A stretch of 19,653 bases of DNA, taken from contig JADHVS010000066.1 of NCBI GenBank assembly GCA_016783865.1, forward strand, positions 1 through 19,653. The letters are read 5' to 3'. Shown here piece after piece: positions 1-6,423 of this stretch (position 1 is the stretch's first letter; every line of letters starts with the position of its first letter). The notes under the pieces were generated by a model. The model was not told the origin of the DNA, did not search any database, and worked only from the letters and a program-made list of their open reading frames with translations. The position numbers and the translations under genes were made by a program. This stretch comes from Bacteroidales bacterium (lineage in GTDB: Bacteria > Bacteroidota > Bacteroidia > Bacteroidales > SM23-62).

Positions 1-2
1 AT

Positions 3-86
3 GAAGAGGTAATAAAGAGATACGTAAAGCATCAGGAGGAAGAGGAGAAACGTACAGAAGAACAGCAACATCGGTTTGATTTTTAA
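3..86 (+). CDS. 3' end of an ORF, possibly an IS200/RAYT-type transposase
   Basis: The window opens inside a plus-strand frame that runs 27 codons to a TAA at 84-86. The visible tail is very rich in Glu, Gln, Lys and Arg and includes IKRYVKHQEEEE, ending in RFDF. Charged tails with a Y-V-x-x-Q pattern occur at the C-terminus of Bacteroidota IS200/IS605-like and REP-associated (RAYT) tyrosine transposases. Two compact hairpins follow directly, which would suit such an element. No catalytic HUH or Tyr motif is in view, so the family call is an inference from composition and context. It could also be an unrelated coiled-coil tail. Confidence 0.35.
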   Translation, partial: EEVIKRYVKHQEEEEKRTEEQQHRFDF

Positions 87-87
87 A

Positions 88-102
88 GCCCCCTATGGGG
101 GC
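88..102. repeat. Perfect 6-bp hairpin (GCCCCC-TAT-GGGGGC)
   Basis: A perfect G/C-only inverted repeat with a 3-base loop starts two bases after the stop codon of the leading ORF. No T-run follows it, so it is a poor terminator by itself. A second hairpin begins 9 bases later, and the pair resembles a REP or subterminal hairpin arrangement. Confidence 0.5.
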
Positions 103-111
103 GTATTAAGG

Positions 112-136
112 CCACCTTCTCAGAAGGTGGATTTTT
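112..136 (+). terminator. Hairpin plus T-run, likely intrinsic terminator
   Basis: CCACCTTC and GAAGGTGG form a perfect 8-bp stem around a TCA loop (112-130), followed by A and five T residues (131-136). This is a textbook rho-independent terminator for the ORF ending at 86. The stem could also be the 3' hairpin of an IS200-like element, so the two readings are not exclusive. Confidence 0.6.
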
Positions 137-597
137 ACTTATTAAAAAAATTTAGTTGATGAATTAGTCCCTGATACAACCAACCGAAAAATATTTCTTT
201 TTCCTGCTGGATTATAATCATGGGGAAAGGTGAAAAGGAAACGAAGACGATTAAGCATTTCCATTGGAAAGGTTTTCTCAGATTTACCGGATATACTTTC
301 AATATAAATTTAAGAATTAATTGAATACGAGTCAATTAAAAACAGGATTGAGTTAAAGAATATCTTACTTATGTGACTTGACCTCTTCAGAATTCTTTGT
401 AATTTGTAAGTACGAACAACAGTTGTCTTTCATTAATTTAAATACCACAGTGAACATTAATCATATTCACACCTGATGATTATAAGATATAGTTTTTCAT
501 TCTTGTTCTCTCAATATCCTTTTAATGTGAGTTTACTTTTCCTGGGCCTCTGCCTGTGTATTACTGAGCTGTGCCGAAGACATTCCCGACTCTTTCT
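137..597. other. AT-rich intergenic region, no supported gene
   Basis: This stretch of about 460 bases lies between the first terminator and the hipT stop codon. A 66-codon minus-strand frame (135-335) gives a low-complexity hydrophobic product with no recognisable domain and no promoter, so I do not call it. There is no RNA gene, CRISPR unit or strong terminator that I can support. A short GTGAA/TTCAC inverted repeat near 450-472 is too weak to interpret. Confidence 0.5.
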
Positions 598-1527
598 TTA
601 AAGTCTAAGGACTTTTATCCGCCTTTGCAAAAGCGAACTGTAATTATCTTTTGCCTTCCCGGATAGAAAGCTGATATCAATTAAATCGAACCATGAAGGT
701 AAAGCATTCCGGATTGCATCCAGGGTTTTCTCAATCACCTTACCGGTTAAACCACATTGATCTTTCCCGAAATAATTAATTAGAACAGTGGGGTTTAGAT
801 TTTTCTTTTTGCCATTTATGGGTAATGCTATTTCTTCTGTGTCACCTTTCAATACAATGGTTGAATTGAGCAGATCATATGCGGGTGAAAGTTCAGCTTT
901 GTTGTTTTGTACGATCACCGAATAATTTTTCAGGTGCATGTCCTCATTACCCACCAGGTAATTGAAAACTACAAGCCTGAACAATTTTGCTTTTTCGATA
1001 GCCGGGAAGGTGCAGAAATCGTCTATCAGCTTTACCAGTTTTTCCATGGAGTAGTTGTATTTTGTATCGCGGCTCATTCCCGCCAGCTGGGCAAAATCTT
1101 CCACATGGATCTTATCTTTCTGGCCCTTCCGGTCGAACCGTTTAATAAAATATGTAAGGGTATGGTCTTTTGAATATACCATGCCATGCAGTGGAACACG
1201 GATACCGATACTGGCAGCCATGCGCATAGTCAGGTCTTCATTTTGGGGGACCTCAGGAAAAATATGGTGCTGGGGTTTCAGGATGTACCTTCCGTTTTTA
1301 TCGACCAGTTCGAAGCGGCCTTCTTTTATGTTCAAAACCGCACTTACTTTGGGCTGCACTCCCTGGATAGACATTTTGGTGGCCCTTATCATGGCCTCCT
1401 TTCGGAGTTCTTCTGCTGAGAAATCAGGAATAGAAATTTCTTTCAACATGGGCGACAGGGACCTTAATCCTTTTTTGCTGTAGAGGGTCTCGCCACATTT
1501 ATCGTATGTAATGGGGCAACGGTTCAT
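598..1527 (-). CDS. hipT: HipT-like toxin kinase (HipA C-terminal domain)
   Basis: This 309-residue Ser/Thr kinase of the HipA fold lacks the N-terminal subdomain found in classical HipA, which is encoded separately upstream. Visible motifs are the phosphate-loop/autophosphorylation segment SIQGVQPK (53-60), the ATP-binding lysine in YILKP (K84), the catalytic loop GNEDMHLKN (193-201, D196 and N201) and the metal-binding SPAYDLL (D218). Known HipA and HipT kinases phosphorylate aminoacyl-tRNA synthetases (GltX for E. coli HipA, TrpS for HipT of E. coli O127) and so halt translation. The target here is unknown. The start ATG overlaps the hipS stop in an ATGA, which implies translational coupling. 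All kinase residues appear intact, so the toxin is probably functional. Confidence 0.9.
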   Translation of the reverse strand: MNRCPITYDKCGETLYSKKGLRSLSPMLKEISIPDFSAEELRKEAMIRATKMSIQGVQPKVSAVLNIKEGRFELVDKNGRYILKPQHHIFPEVPQNEDLTMRMAASIGIRVPLHGMVYSKDHTLTYFIKRFDRKGQKDKIHVEDFAQLAGMSRDTKYNYSMEKLVKLIDDFCTFPAIEKAKLFRLVVFNYLVGNEDMHLKNYSVIVQNNKAELSPAYDLLNSTIVLKGDTEEIALPINGKKKNLNPTVLINYFGKDQCGLTGKVIEKTLDAIRNALPSWFDLIDISFLSGKAKDNYSSLLQRRIKVLRL

Positions 1528-1838
1528 GCCGGGACTTCCTTCAAAGTTATGTTACCTACCAGATCGTCACCAACAGCCATGAGTTGGGCGAATAAATCAT
1601 TCCGGTCTATCTTCCCGATTTTTAGCAGGCCTTCCAGTTGGTAGCCTTCAGGCAACAAGCCGTCGAAAAATGAGGGAAATTCATTAAACTCATAAACCTT
1701 TTGGTTTACAGGTAGTGTCAGAGAGACCGGATTGCCCTGATAACCATCCAGGTATTCAAAGCGATATTTTTTACCAAATTCCAATTCTGTAAGTAACCCG
1801 GCTTCAGTGTAGTTTACAAATACCTTAGCTTGTCTCAT
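1524..1838 (-). CDS. hipS: HipS-like protein (HipA N-terminal subdomain, likely antitoxin)
   Basis: This small 104-residue protein corresponds to the N-terminal subdomain 1 of HipA (Couple_hipA family). Diagnostic segments are FPSFFDGLLPEGYQLEGLL (54-72) and DLFAQLMAVGDDLVGNI (81-97), both characteristic of that subdomain. In the characterised E. coli O127 HipBST system the equivalent small protein HipS, not HipB, neutralises the kinase. By analogy this would be the antitoxin, which is inference. It overlaps hipB by 14 bases and hipT by 4 bases, so the three genes form one tightly coupled transcript. A split of an ordinary hipA by mutation is less likely because both halves are complete and overlap in the usual HipBST manner. 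Confidence 0.85.
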   Translation of the reverse strand: MRQAKVFVNYTEAGLLTELEFGKKYRFEYLDGYQGNPVSLTLPVNQKVYEFNEFPSFFDGLLPEGYQLEGLLKIGKIDRNDLFAQLMAVGDDLVGNITLKEVPA

Positions 1839-2061
1839 CTTTGAGTATTTGGTTCATAAGCGGACTGGTCAGTTCTGCTTTAATATTAAGTACTGACAGA
1901 ATTTTACGCAAGGTGTCGAGCCGGACGGTCTCTTTGCCCTTTTCAATATCGAAAACAACAGTTTTGCCTACACCTGCCATTTCGGCCATTTGAAGCTGAC
2001 TTAGCCCGGCTGCCTTCCTGTGCTTTCTGATAATGGATGCCAACGTTTGAGGTTCTAACAT
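1825..2061 (-). CDS. hipB: HipB-like XRE-family DNA-binding protein
   Basis: This 78-residue helix-turn-helix protein is the first gene of the operon. The HTH covers roughly residues 18-42, with SQLQMAEMAGVGKTVVFDIE matching the XRE/HTH_3 pattern, and is followed by a short C-terminal tail. HipB homologues bind palindromic operators and repress their own operon with help from the kinase. Three similar imperfect palindromes lie just upstream (2066-2206) and are its obvious candidate sites. In three-gene systems HipB acts mainly as a repressor and augments HipS. The ATG at 2059-2061 is the first codon of the HTH reading frame with a usable leader. Confidence 0.88.
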   Translation of the reverse strand: MLEPQTLASIIRKHRKAAGLSQLQMAEMAGVGKTVVFDIEKGKETVRLDTLRKILSVLNIKAELTSPLMNQILKDETS

Positions 2062-2065
2062 GATT

Positions 2066-2083
2066 ATCTTGCTATAGCGGTAA
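2066..2083. promoter_or_regulatory. hip operator-like site O1
   Basis: The sequence ATCTTG-CTATAG-CGGTAA is an imperfect palindrome and the most diverged of three related sites. It lies 5 bases upstream of the hipB start codon, in the predicted 5' untranslated region. Bound repressor here would block elongation or initiation. Confidence 0.5.
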
Positions 2084-2108
2084 AAATATAAAATTTGCTT
2101 ATCAATTA

Positions 2109-2140
2109 CAAATCTATTTGCATATTTATACTGCTATAAA
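2109..2140 (-). promoter_or_regulatory. Predicted hipBST promoter
   Basis: Read on the minus strand, 2116-2109 is TAGATTTG, a full match to the Bacteroidota -7 box TAnnTTTG. The sequence at 2140-2137 is TTTA, a 3-of-4 match to the -33 box TTTG, with a 20-base spacer. The -33 element lies inside operator-like site O2, so repressor binding there would occlude the polymerase. Confidence 0.5.
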
Positions 2141-2145
2141 GGTAA
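2128..2145. promoter_or_regulatory. hip operator-like site O2
   Basis: ATACTG-CTATAA-AGGTAA shares the invariant core of the three sites: TGC, ATA and GTAA at the same offsets. Its centre is 62 bp from O1 and it covers the -33 element of the predicted hip promoter. Confidence 0.55.
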
Positions 2146-2188
2146 ATACATGGGTTTAGCTTCAAAATTAATATGAAAAGACAAATAT

Positions 2189-2206
2189 TTACTGCAATAA
2201 CAGTAA
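2189..2206. promoter_or_regulatory. hip operator-like site O3
   Basis: TTACTG-CAATAA-CAGTAA is a perfect palindrome in its six-base arms and the best-formed of the three sites. Its centre is 61 bp from O2. It sits nearer the middle of the divergent intergenic region, about 90 bp before the lipoprotein gene at 2296, so it could affect both transcripts. Confidence 0.55.
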
Positions 2207-2295
2207 TATAAACCATATATTGTTGTTCGTAGTGACTCGATAATTTATTACCTTGATAGAATAAATACATTATTATTTAACAATATAGTTTGGTC

Positions 2296-3021
2296 ATGCA
2301 TAAACGAAACTGGCCAGTCGCTATTTTAATAGCATTATTATTCTTTATCCATTCCTGTAAGCCTTCTGATAATGGATCGATGCAGCCATTTGATGGTTAT
2401 CCATTAATAGAAAACAGGGATGAGATAAGGCAGATTCTTAAGGATAAATGCCTGGATACTATACATTTTAGAAAAGGTGAGGTAATAGCAGATATCGGTG
2501 CGGGGAACGGGTACCTGGAAGGCATGTTATCTGTTTATACAGACAGTTTAACCTTTTATATTCAGGACATAGATACAACTGTTTGTAATCAGAAAGCGGT
2601 AAATGAAGCTGTAGACTTCTATCAAAATGTCAGGGGACGTCCGGTAACAAATGAGTTTTTTGCTGTAAATGGAACAGACTCAACAACTAATTTACCCGAC
2701 AGCACATTTGATAAGATACTCATGCTGTGGACTTATCCGTACATTAAAAAGCCTGGGAAGTTCATGACTGATATAAGGGTGAAGCTAAAAGACGGGGGTT
2801 TATTTTATGTTATTAATCCGGCTATGGATTACGATGATGACCATACGCTTATTCTGGCATACGGCTGGAATGCATCTCCTCTCGAGAAACAGATATCCGA
2901 CATCATCGGCTGGGGTTTTGAACTCATCCGGATATCCCGAAATTACGAAGATCCTGAACTGCCTTACATAATGGTTTTTAAGAAGAAAAACCTTCCGGCT
3001 GCCACTCAGGAAGTGAAGTAA
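2296..3021 (+). CDS. Lipoprotein with class I SAM-methyltransferase fold
   Basis: The predicted product has 241 residues. It begins with a charged N-terminus, a hydrophobic stretch and a lipobox ending at C21 (FIHSC), so it is probably exported and lipidated. The mature part has a methyltransferase motif I, VIADIGAGNG (63-72), an acidic strand end QDID (90-93), and later LPDSTFDKILMLWTYPYI and the loop LKDGGLFYVI, which match motifs II and III of class I methyltransferases. I chose the ATG at 2296 over a TTG six bases upstream because the signal peptide starts there. S-adenosylmethionine is not expected outside the cytoplasm, so the substrate and even the activity are open. Signal-peptide-bearing predicted methyltransferases (COG4798) are a known precedent. 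It is transcribed divergently from hipBST. Confidence 0.75.
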   Translation: MHKRNWPVAILIALLFFIHSCKPSDNGSMQPFDGYPLIENRDEIRQILKDKCLDTIHFRKGEVIADIGAGNGYLEGMLSVYTDSLTFYIQDIDTTVCNQKAVNEAVDFYQNVRGRPVTNEFFAVNGTDSTTNLPDSTFDKILMLWTYPYIKKPGKFMTDIRVKLKDGGLFYVINPAMDYDDDHTLILAYGWNASPLEKQISDIIGWGFELIRISRNYEDPELPYIMVFKKKNLPAATQEVK

Positions 3022-3205
3022 ACCTGGGTAAATGGCTATTGCGGTCTCGTCGTCACCGCCAGGCAAATTTCTGAAATTCTCCTTCAGGTTCGTATTATCT
3101 TCTCCAATTAGTTTTTTTGACAGTACTTCAGATTTTAAGAATAGCTTTCTTATATGGTCATTGGGTCTTGAAAAAGTAATACCCGTATAAAAAAATCAGG
3201 TATTT

Positions 3206-3268
3206 TTACCCATCAATAGGATAAAATATCAGATAATATATCCCATACATAGGGTAAAATATCAAATA
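3206..3268. repeat. Two palindromic direct repeats, 33-bp period, upstream of ATPase gene
   Basis: Segments 3209-3235 and 3242-3268 match at 23 of 27 positions and are offset by exactly 33 bp. Each contains an imperfect palindrome: TTACC-N8-GGATA (3206-3223) and TATCC-N8-GGGTA (3239-3256). The second copy covers the -33 region of the predicted promoter of the ATPase gene, as expected of an operator pair on one face of the helix about three turns apart. The binding protein is unknown. Confidence 0.6.
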
Positions 3269-3273
3269 TTTTA

Positions 3274-3281
3274 TACATTTG
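3274..3281 (+). promoter_or_regulatory. Predicted -7 box for the ATPase gene
   Basis: TACATTTG is a full match to the Bacteroidota -7 consensus TAnnTTTG. No clear TTTG lies 19-21 bases upstream; that space is occupied by the second palindromic repeat. A start about 7 bases downstream would give a leader of only about 11 bases before the ATG at 3299. Confidence 0.4.
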
Positions 3282-3298
3282 TTGCAAACATGCATTAA

Positions 3299-4510
3299 AT
3301 GGTACAAAGAAAACTATTTAAAAAATTAAAGGCTCATATACCTAAAAAGGAGTTTAGCATTATCTCAGGGGCAAGGCAAACAGGTAAATCAACACTGCTT
3401 CGGCAGTTGGAAACATACTGCAAGCAAAACAGAATTCCCAGTGTTTTTCTGAATCTGGAGAATAGATCAATACTGGGAGAACTGAATGAAAATCCTTTGA
3501 ACCTTCTGAAATATTTGCCTGCAACAGATGAAAGAGTTGTAGTATTTGTAGATGAGGTTCAATATTTAAGTGATGCTTCTAATTTTCTGAAGCTATTGTT
3601 CGATGAACATGCTTTGCAAATTAAGCTTGTGGCAAGCGGAAGCAGTGCTTTTTATATTGACAAGGGATTCAGGGACTCAATGGCAGGCAGAAAGAAAATT
3701 TTTTATCTGCCGACCTGTTCATTTGATGAATATCTGGAATTAGGCGGCAAATTACACTTATTGGAAGAAATGAAGCATTTGTCAGAAAATCCTGGTAAAA
3801 AAAGCACTTTAATTGCCTACTTGCAGATGGAATGGGAATCTTTCATGATTTATGGTGGGTACCCGGCAATCATTACCGAACCCTATCCGGAGAATAAGAT
3901 CGATATGTTGAAAGAACTAAGGGATTCTTATGTTAAAAGAGACATTCTCGAGTCAGGAATAATCAATGAAGCAGCTTTTTATAACCTGTTCAGGATACTG
4001 GCAACTCAAATTGGCAGCCTGGTTAATATAAACGAACTGGCATCTACTCTGAGAGTGAAGAATGAAACTGTTTCAAGTCATCTGATAATCATGCAAAAAT
4101 GTTTTCATATTGCATTGGTGAAGCCATTTTTCAGGAATTTAAGAAAAGAACTGGTCAAGATGCCAAAGGTGTATTTGCTTGACACAGGTCTGCGAAATTG
4201 CCTCTTAAATAACTTTCAGACAGTTTCTCAACGAGCGGATAAAGGTGAGCTTTGGGAGAATACTGTTTATAAGATACTTTTGGATAAATATGATAGAGAT
4301 GAGATTCATTTCTGGCGCACCAGTGCCGGTAATGAAGTGGATTTTGTACTTCCTGGCATTATTCATCCCCTTGCCATCGAGGCAAAATTCGACAAAAACC
4401 AGATAAAAGAGAATAAATACAAGCTTTTTAGACAGACCTATCCTGAAATAGCTTTTAACCTTACCTGGATGCATCCTTTTGGTGAAGACTTTTTTCAAAG
4501 AATAGGATAA
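3299..4510 (+). CDS. AAA ATPase with C-terminal DUF4143 domain
   Basis: This 403-residue protein of the AAA_14-DUF4143 family has the usual length and layout. It has a Walker A GARQTGKS (24-31), a Walker B VVVFVDE (80-86), a sensor-like GSS (114-116) and the family GR-K segment (130-133). A winged-helix region follows (about 242-277), then the DUF4143 domain. In that domain E320 (ELWEN), D348 (EVDF) and E361-x-K363 (IEAKF) reproduce the E...D...ExK pattern of PD-(D/E)xK nuclease folds. The family is common and often single-gene, with no settled function. It is usually predicted to be soluble and has been linked by context to mobile or defence regions. It stands alone, with operator-like repeats upstream and no partner in the same transcript. 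Nuclease activity is inference only. Confidence 0.88.
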   Translation: MVQRKLFKKLKAHIPKKEFSIISGARQTGKSTLLRQLETYCKQNRIPSVFLNLENRSILGELNENPLNLLKYLPATDERVVVFVDEVQYLSDASNFLKLLFDEHALQIKLVASGSSAFYIDKGFRDSMAGRKKIFYLPTCSFDEYLELGGKLHLLEEMKHLSENPGKKSTLIAYLQMEWESFMIYGGYPAIITEPYPENKIDMLKELRDSYVKRDILESGIINEAAFYNLFRILATQIGSLVNINELASTLRVKNETVSSHLIIMQKCFHIALVKPFFRNLRKELVKMPKVYLLDTGLRNCLLNNFQTVSQRADKGELWENTVYKILLDKYDRDEIHFWRTSAGNEVDFVLPGIIHPLAIEAKFDKNQIKENKYKLFRQTYPEIAFNLTWMHPFGEDFFQRIG

Positions 4511-4717
4511 TATCATTATTCCTTCTACCAGTATAATATTTCCGGGTGTAATTGTGGATGGAAAGATTGTATCGAAAGCTGATCCCGGGTGACAGTCTCG
4601 TCCTCACAGCATTCATTTTGGTCCAATAGGGTATAAAGTACATACAATGAAAACTCCACATTACAATCTTAATATGTTTCTTTTTATATACATTTATATA
4701 TATTTATAGAAATAATT

Positions 4718-4749
4718 ATTGTTATTGGTTCTTTTATTATATATTTTTG
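4718..4749 (+). promoter_or_regulatory. Predicted abiE promoter
   Basis: TATTTTTG (4742-4749) fully matches the Bacteroidota -7 box TAnnTTTG. ATTG (4718-4721) is a near match to the -33 box, with a spacer of 20 bases. The predicted transcript would start about 11 bases before the abiEi ATG. The surrounding 4511-4766 region is otherwise very AT-rich, with no gene I can support. Confidence 0.45.
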
Positions 4750-4766
4750 CTCATAAATAGAAATAT

Positions 4767-5417
4767 ATGTGGCTGCTTTTTATTTCAACATTTGAGCCAT
4801 ATCAAGTGTTCTCGACAAATGATGTCCGGAAAGTATTCCCTAACATGAACCTGATGAATCTTGTTCGATGGCAACAAAAGGGATATATCATCAAGATCCG
4901 GAACGGTTGGTATTGTTTTACCGGCAGCAAAAGCAACGGGAACATTCCCTGGCTGGCAGCTAACCTGATCTTTAAACCCTCTTATATTAGCCTGAATTCT
5001 GCATTATCCTACTATGATTTAATCCCTGAAGCTGTGTATACGACCACATCAATAACCACAAAAAAAACCAACAACTTCAACACTACACTTGGGAATTACA
5101 CATACAACCATGTCAAACCAGAAATTTTCAGTTTCGGACAAACCCTGATCGATTTTGATACTACCCCGGTTCATCCAGACACAGGTACATACAGGAAAGG
5201 AAGGAAAATCTTATTGGCTGAACCCGAGAAAGCAATTTTGGACTTCTTCTACATTAATAGCAATTACAATACAGAAAAGGATATTGAACACCTTAGGCTT
5301 GATGGGACCATATTGAATGAAATGCTAAAAGAGAAGTTTTATACCTATCTCGAAAAATATAAAAACAGAGCACTTGAAGATCGTATTTTCAGAATGATAA
5401 AAGTGTATACACGATGA
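4767..5417 (+). CDS. abiEi: AbiEi-like type IV antitoxin / transcriptional repressor
   Basis: This is a 216-residue protein. The N-terminal part (about 10-55) is a winged helix, with STNDVRKVFP and LVRWQQKGYIIKIRNGWYCF forming the helix and wing typical of AbiEi. It is followed by YISLNSALSYYDLIPE (73-88) and AEPEKAILDFFY (151-162), both hallmark segments of the AbiEi antitoxin domain. Characterised AbiEi proteins repress their own promoter through the winged helix and counteract the AbiEii nucleotidyltransferase without a stable complex. The downstream toxin gene starts within the stop codon (ATGA overlap at 5414-5417), so the two are translationally coupled. The gene appears intact. Confidence 0.88.
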   Translation: MWLLFISTFEPYQVFSTNDVRKVFPNMNLMNLVRWQQKGYIIKIRNGWYCFTGSKSNGNIPWLAANLIFKPSYISLNSALSYYDLIPEAVYTTTSITTKKTNNFNTTLGNYTYNHVKPEIFSFGQTLIDFDTTPVHPDTGTYRKGRKILLAEPEKAILDFFYINSNYNTEKDIEHLRLDGTILNEMLKEKFYTYLEKYKNRALEDRIFRMIKVYTR

Positions 5418-6232
5418 TTGACTTTGACGAAATAAAACAATTCTTTCCGGAGGTTCAGCAGAAAAGTCCTCAGTTATACGAATATATGCTGAAGGAATAT
5501 TTTCATTATAAAATACTTGAAATTATATTTAATAGTAAACCAGCTGACAAATTGAGTTTCATAGGCGGATCAAATTTACGGATCATCCATAAGATCAGAC
5601 GATTCAGTGAGGATCTTGATTTTGATTGTTTTAACCTGGAGAGAAAAGAGTTCATTGATCTGACAGATCAGGTAATCAGTCAGCTATCACTTGAAGGGAT
5701 TACTGTTCATGCCGATGACAAAGAAAAGGATTTACAATTAAAAGCATTCAGAAGAAACATGGTATTTCCCGGCTTGATGTATAATCTTAATTTATCTAAT
5801 CACATTGAGAAAAGATTCCTGATCAAAGTAGAGTGTGAACCGCATCATTTTCAATACACTCCGGATAAGCCGGTTATACAGAAATTCAATGTATTTACTC
5901 AGATAAATGCTTCACCTGCAGATGTTTTACTATCAATGAAAAGCGGAGCAGTACTGGAGCGTCAGAAAGGAAGGGATTATTACGACTTTATCTTTCTCTC
6001 AGGCAAAACAACGCCCAATTATTATTATTTGAAAGAAAAATTAGGAATTGCTTCATCTGAAGAACTTTACATTTCTATATTGAAAAGCTGTGAATCTGTC
6101 GATTTCAGAATAAAATCAAAAGATTTTGAGAAGCTGGTATTTGATCAGACTGAAGCAAAAAAGGTTCTCCTGTTTCGGGAATTTGTTAAGCAGAAAATAC
6201 TGAACCAGGATCTCGATTCTCTTAAACATTGA
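5414..6232 (+). CDS. abiEii: AbiEii-like nucleotidyltransferase toxin
   Basis: This 272-residue protein is of the AbiEii/MenT nucleotidyltransferase family. Motif I appears as GGSNLR (51-56) with RRFSEDLDFD (62-71), which carries the two metal-binding acidic residues D67 and D69. IKVECE (137-142) supplies the third acidic position, and MKSGAVLERQKGRDYYDF (175-192) is the family's later Lys/Asp motif. Homologues such as MenT3 modify tRNA acceptor stems and stop translation; AbiE was first described as a phage abortive-infection system. The target here is unknown. All key residues are present, so the pair with abiEi is probably functional. The length is close to the usual 270-300 residues. Confidence 0.9.
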   Translation: MIDFDEIKQFFPEVQQKSPQLYEYMLKEYFHYKILEIIFNSKPADKLSFIGGSNLRIIHKIRRFSEDLDFDCFNLERKEFIDLTDQVISQLSLEGITVHADDKEKDLQLKAFRRNMVFPGLMYNLNLSNHIEKRFLIKVECEPHHFQYTPDKPVIQKFNVFTQINASPADVLLSMKSGAVLERQKGRDYYDFIFLSGKTTPNYYYLKEKLGIASSEELYISILKSCESVDFRIKSKDFEKLVFDQTEAKKVLLFREFVKQKILNQDLDSLKH

Positions 6233-6370
6233 GTCTTCCTTGTCTGGTGATGGCGTCAGAGGTGTTCTGGCTCCGGTTAACCTGAGGACAGCTGCCCACC
6301 CGATTGTGCTTTCTAATTTATATAAGTGTCCAGGCAGGTCTGGCTTATTTACAATATATGTATAAAAAAC

Positions 6371-6401
6371 TTTGAAAACCCATTTGGTTTTCTTAATTTC
6401 G
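6371..6401 (+). promoter_or_regulatory. Predicted promoter of the tetR-RND operon with internal palindrome
   Basis: TTTG (6371-6374) and TAATTTCG (6394-6401, one mismatch to TAnnTTTG) are separated by exactly 19 bases. Between them is a perfect inverted repeat, GAAAACC-CATTT-GGTTTTC (6374-6392), that fills the spacer. A repressor bound there would directly block polymerase. The adjacent TetR-family gene is the natural candidate, giving autoregulation of the whole operon. Confidence 0.65.
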
Positions 6402-6423
6402 CCGCTTCATTTAATCACCTAAG

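Noticed and set aside
135..335. 66-codon minus-strand frame
   Set aside because: Low-complexity hydrophobic product in AT-rich DNA, with no domain, promoter or operon context.
600..615. AAAGTC-TAAG-GACTTT hairpin at the hipT stop as terminator
   Set aside because: The stem is short and A/T-rich, overlaps the stop codon and lacks a T-run in the direction of transcription.
1055..1483. 142-codon plus-strand frame opposite hipT
   Set aside because: It lies wholly within the well-supported hipT coding region and encodes no recognisable domain; it is a shadow frame.
2290..2295. TTG start six bases upstream of the lipoprotein ATG
   Set aside because: It adds only two residues before the natural signal peptide; ATG at 2296 is the simpler start.
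4511..4661. Possible remnant coding frames after the first ATPase
   Set aside because: Short frames interrupted by stops, with no recognisable protein family in either strand.
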